A DNA stretch of 64,000 nt from Gracilaria gracilis (Eukaryota; Rhodophyta; Florideophyceae; Gracilariales; Gracilariaceae), in assembly GCA_030374805.1 (NCBI GenBank), contig JARGSG010000019.1:744001-808000 (forward strand), read 5' to 3'. A program made the position numbers and the translations under genes. Positions 62,531-64,000 of this stretch are shown here, piece by piece; position 1 is the stretch's first letter, and each line of letters begins with the position of its first letter. Under the pieces are notes generated by a model. The model was not told the DNA's origin. It ran no database searches and saw nothing but the letters and a program-made list of their open reading frames with translations.

Positions 62531-64000
62531 GCAGAGTTCAGGAGGTTAGCACAGCATTGCTGGTACTTTTACCCCCTTTATAGTAGTATTCTAGATTATT
62601 ATAGTATTTGCCTTACAGTACGGGAGGTTAGCTACACACTATGTAGTGTCGGGGCAACTGGGCCCCGGTCATGAGTAAATCTCCCCAACCAGGGTTGGCT
62701 CTAGACTCTTCGCCTTCGGTGGTATTCAACTCCTCCTCGGAGGGATATCCCGTAGCATACGGACCGTCTATCCGCCCTGCCTCAACCAAACGAACACAAT
62801 TGTGAGAGTATTACACCGCTATTTGTCGCGTTTGCCTTGTATAAGAATTTGCCCGGCTTTGCCGTCTCTCTCCGTCATTCTCATGACTTCTCCTTTCACT
62901 TTTCGCCTTTTTCGGGTTGCTCTCCGCCACCCCCGGCTCGTGCTGACACCTGTCTACACTTTCCACCCCTGTGGAACACCGCCTCATCTGAGGATACGCA
63001 GGCACCGTTTACATGGATTCCAGCTTCTGGTTTACCTTACTACGCCTGGAGTGAAGGGTGGCCTCGGCCTTACAAACCGACTCCGTCGTGTCATCTCTGG
63101 AAGGACTTTGCTACTGTGCTGCCTCGCCTGAGGAAGATCCCGAACGTCTTCGTGGTTCTTTCCCCATTGGCGCATTGCACTACAAACTGGTCTCCCGACC
63201 TAGAAGCTTGTCTGTGTGCTTTTCCTCTTTTGGAGGTGATTTCTACTGTGTCCGGAAGATTCCGTGTACTCCTGTTTAACGGTCTCACTGATGTCTTGGA
63301 AGCCATCTGGGGCGGAGCCGGCGCTTACGCGCAGCCGCTCCCGTGATGATGGGGATGTTCCCGATGATCGGGTGGTTTCTGAAATCCCGATTCGGGCTGG
63401 TTCCACCCTCGCCGCGAAGGTTTCCTCTCGGACTTCGAGCCAGCACCGGGAATCCTGGGACCTTCCTTTGCCCTCGTTGGTCAGCTCTCCTCCTTTTGCC
63501 GGGCCTGCTTCAGTCGCTACTGGTCCGCCTTTGGCGTCCCAGCCAGCAGCCGCTGTTGCGGGATCCTTTCCTCGCCGTGAGGCTGCCAACACCCCCCAGG
63601 GAAATTCCCTGAAGGACCAGGTACGCACTCTGCGTGCCGCCCATAATGCCCTTGTAGGGGAGTTTCGAGCCCTCCGTGAGGTGGTCGAGAGTGCCCCCGC
63701 GAGGGATGTTGCTGAAGATCTCCGCGTATTGCGGTTTGATGTCAACAAAATGTTGGAGTGTTTGGGTTCGCCCGCCGCCTTCGTTGAAGGGATTGAGGAG
63801 CGCTTCAATCGCGTCCGAGCCCGTCTGGAGACGTTGGAGCAAACCATAACAATGGACAATAACTCTCCGGATGATCTGGTTGCTGCCGTGTCACAACGCG
63901 ACCAGCGCGCTGGAACAGGCAAAGGCCACCGTAGGCGGAAATCAAAACGCTACAACGATCCTTCGGATACACCGACCTCGTCGGATTCTCACCCGAGTCA
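62530..64000 (+). mobile_element. probable start of a second LTR-type retroelement (runs off window)
   Basis: From about 62,535 to 62,800 the sequence looks like an LTR or leader (GGTTAGCACAGCATTGCTGG, similar in wording to part of the gypsy LTR). Then comes a gag-like coding region; from about 63,250 to the window end one frame stays open and encodes a helical segment (LKDQVRTLRAAHNALVGEFR, VEGIEERFNRVRARLETLEQ) and a basic stretch. No second LTR is in view, so ends, family and state cannot be fixed. Confidence 0.4.

Noticed and set aside
1-64000. Reassigned stop codons to explain in-frame stops
   Set aside because: TAA, TAG and TGA all appear inside pseudogenes while the long intact genes use them as normal terminators; frame changes accompany the stops.
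1-64000. tRNA, rRNA or snRNA genes
   Set aside because: None recognised by eye; a covariance-model scan would be needed to exclude tRNAs.

Overview
The window is nuclear DNA from an intron-poor eukaryote. Long uninterrupted coding regions (up to 1,905 codons), plant-style PPR repeats, a UBR4/BIG-type sequence, a four-KH RNA-binding protein rich in Gln/His, and heavy transposon load make a red alga my best guess. That is inference; another photosynthetic or secondarily non-photosynthetic protist is possible. Clean coding regions are interspersed with decaying host genes and layered mobile elements.

Region by region. 1-3.4 kb holds a decayed coiled-coil-like stretch and, on the minus strand, a relic pogo/CENP-B-type transposase. 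3.6-5.3 kb is an intact gene with a Myb/SANT-like domain. 5.6-15.2 kb (minus) is a long UBR4/BIG pseudogene with ZZ finger, UBR box and the CPRCSRPVTD segment recognisable, but with at least six in-frame stops and several frame changes. An intact PIF/Harbinger transposase abuts its 5' end (15.2-16.5 kb), followed by a GC-rich 19-bp tandem repeat and about 4.5 kb without a convincing gene. 21.6-26.7 kb is a tail-to-tail pair, a four-KH protein (+) and a PH-domain/Ser-Thr kinase (-), with 21 bp between their stop codons. At 27.7-28.3 kb a small basic protein (-) diverges from a very large gene (+, 28.5-35.4 kb). That gene has an N-terminal Cys-pair region, a DQP-containing middle, a PIN/FEN-like C-terminal segment and a CXC-type cysteine cluster; it is interrupted by a 736-bp hAT-type MITE with a perfect 8-bp target duplication. 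36.5-37.6 kb is a NUDIX-like/APH phosphotransferase pseudogene, and 37.6-39.6 kb (-) an AIG1/GIMAP-like GTPase.

From 40,830 to 61,498 lies one old Ty3/gypsy chromovirus fossil flanked by TTGGA. Its 5' LTR is split by a segment of about 10.87 kb (41,101-51,969) bordered by ACCATT on both sides. The insert carries an unknown 427-aa gene, WW-PPR and PPR pseudogenes, a 14-bp minisatellite, and a minus-strand two-gene module: a two-exon DNA-binding-like protein followed by a tyrosine recombinase. Right of the gypsy fossil are another relic DDE transposase and the start of a second LTR-type element running off the window.

The most interesting items are the nested insertion carrying a recombinase module, and the very large PIN/CXC protein with the MITE inside it. 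Functional co-operation between neighbours is only suggested for the recombinase pair; the other genes look like independent housekeeping or mobile loci.
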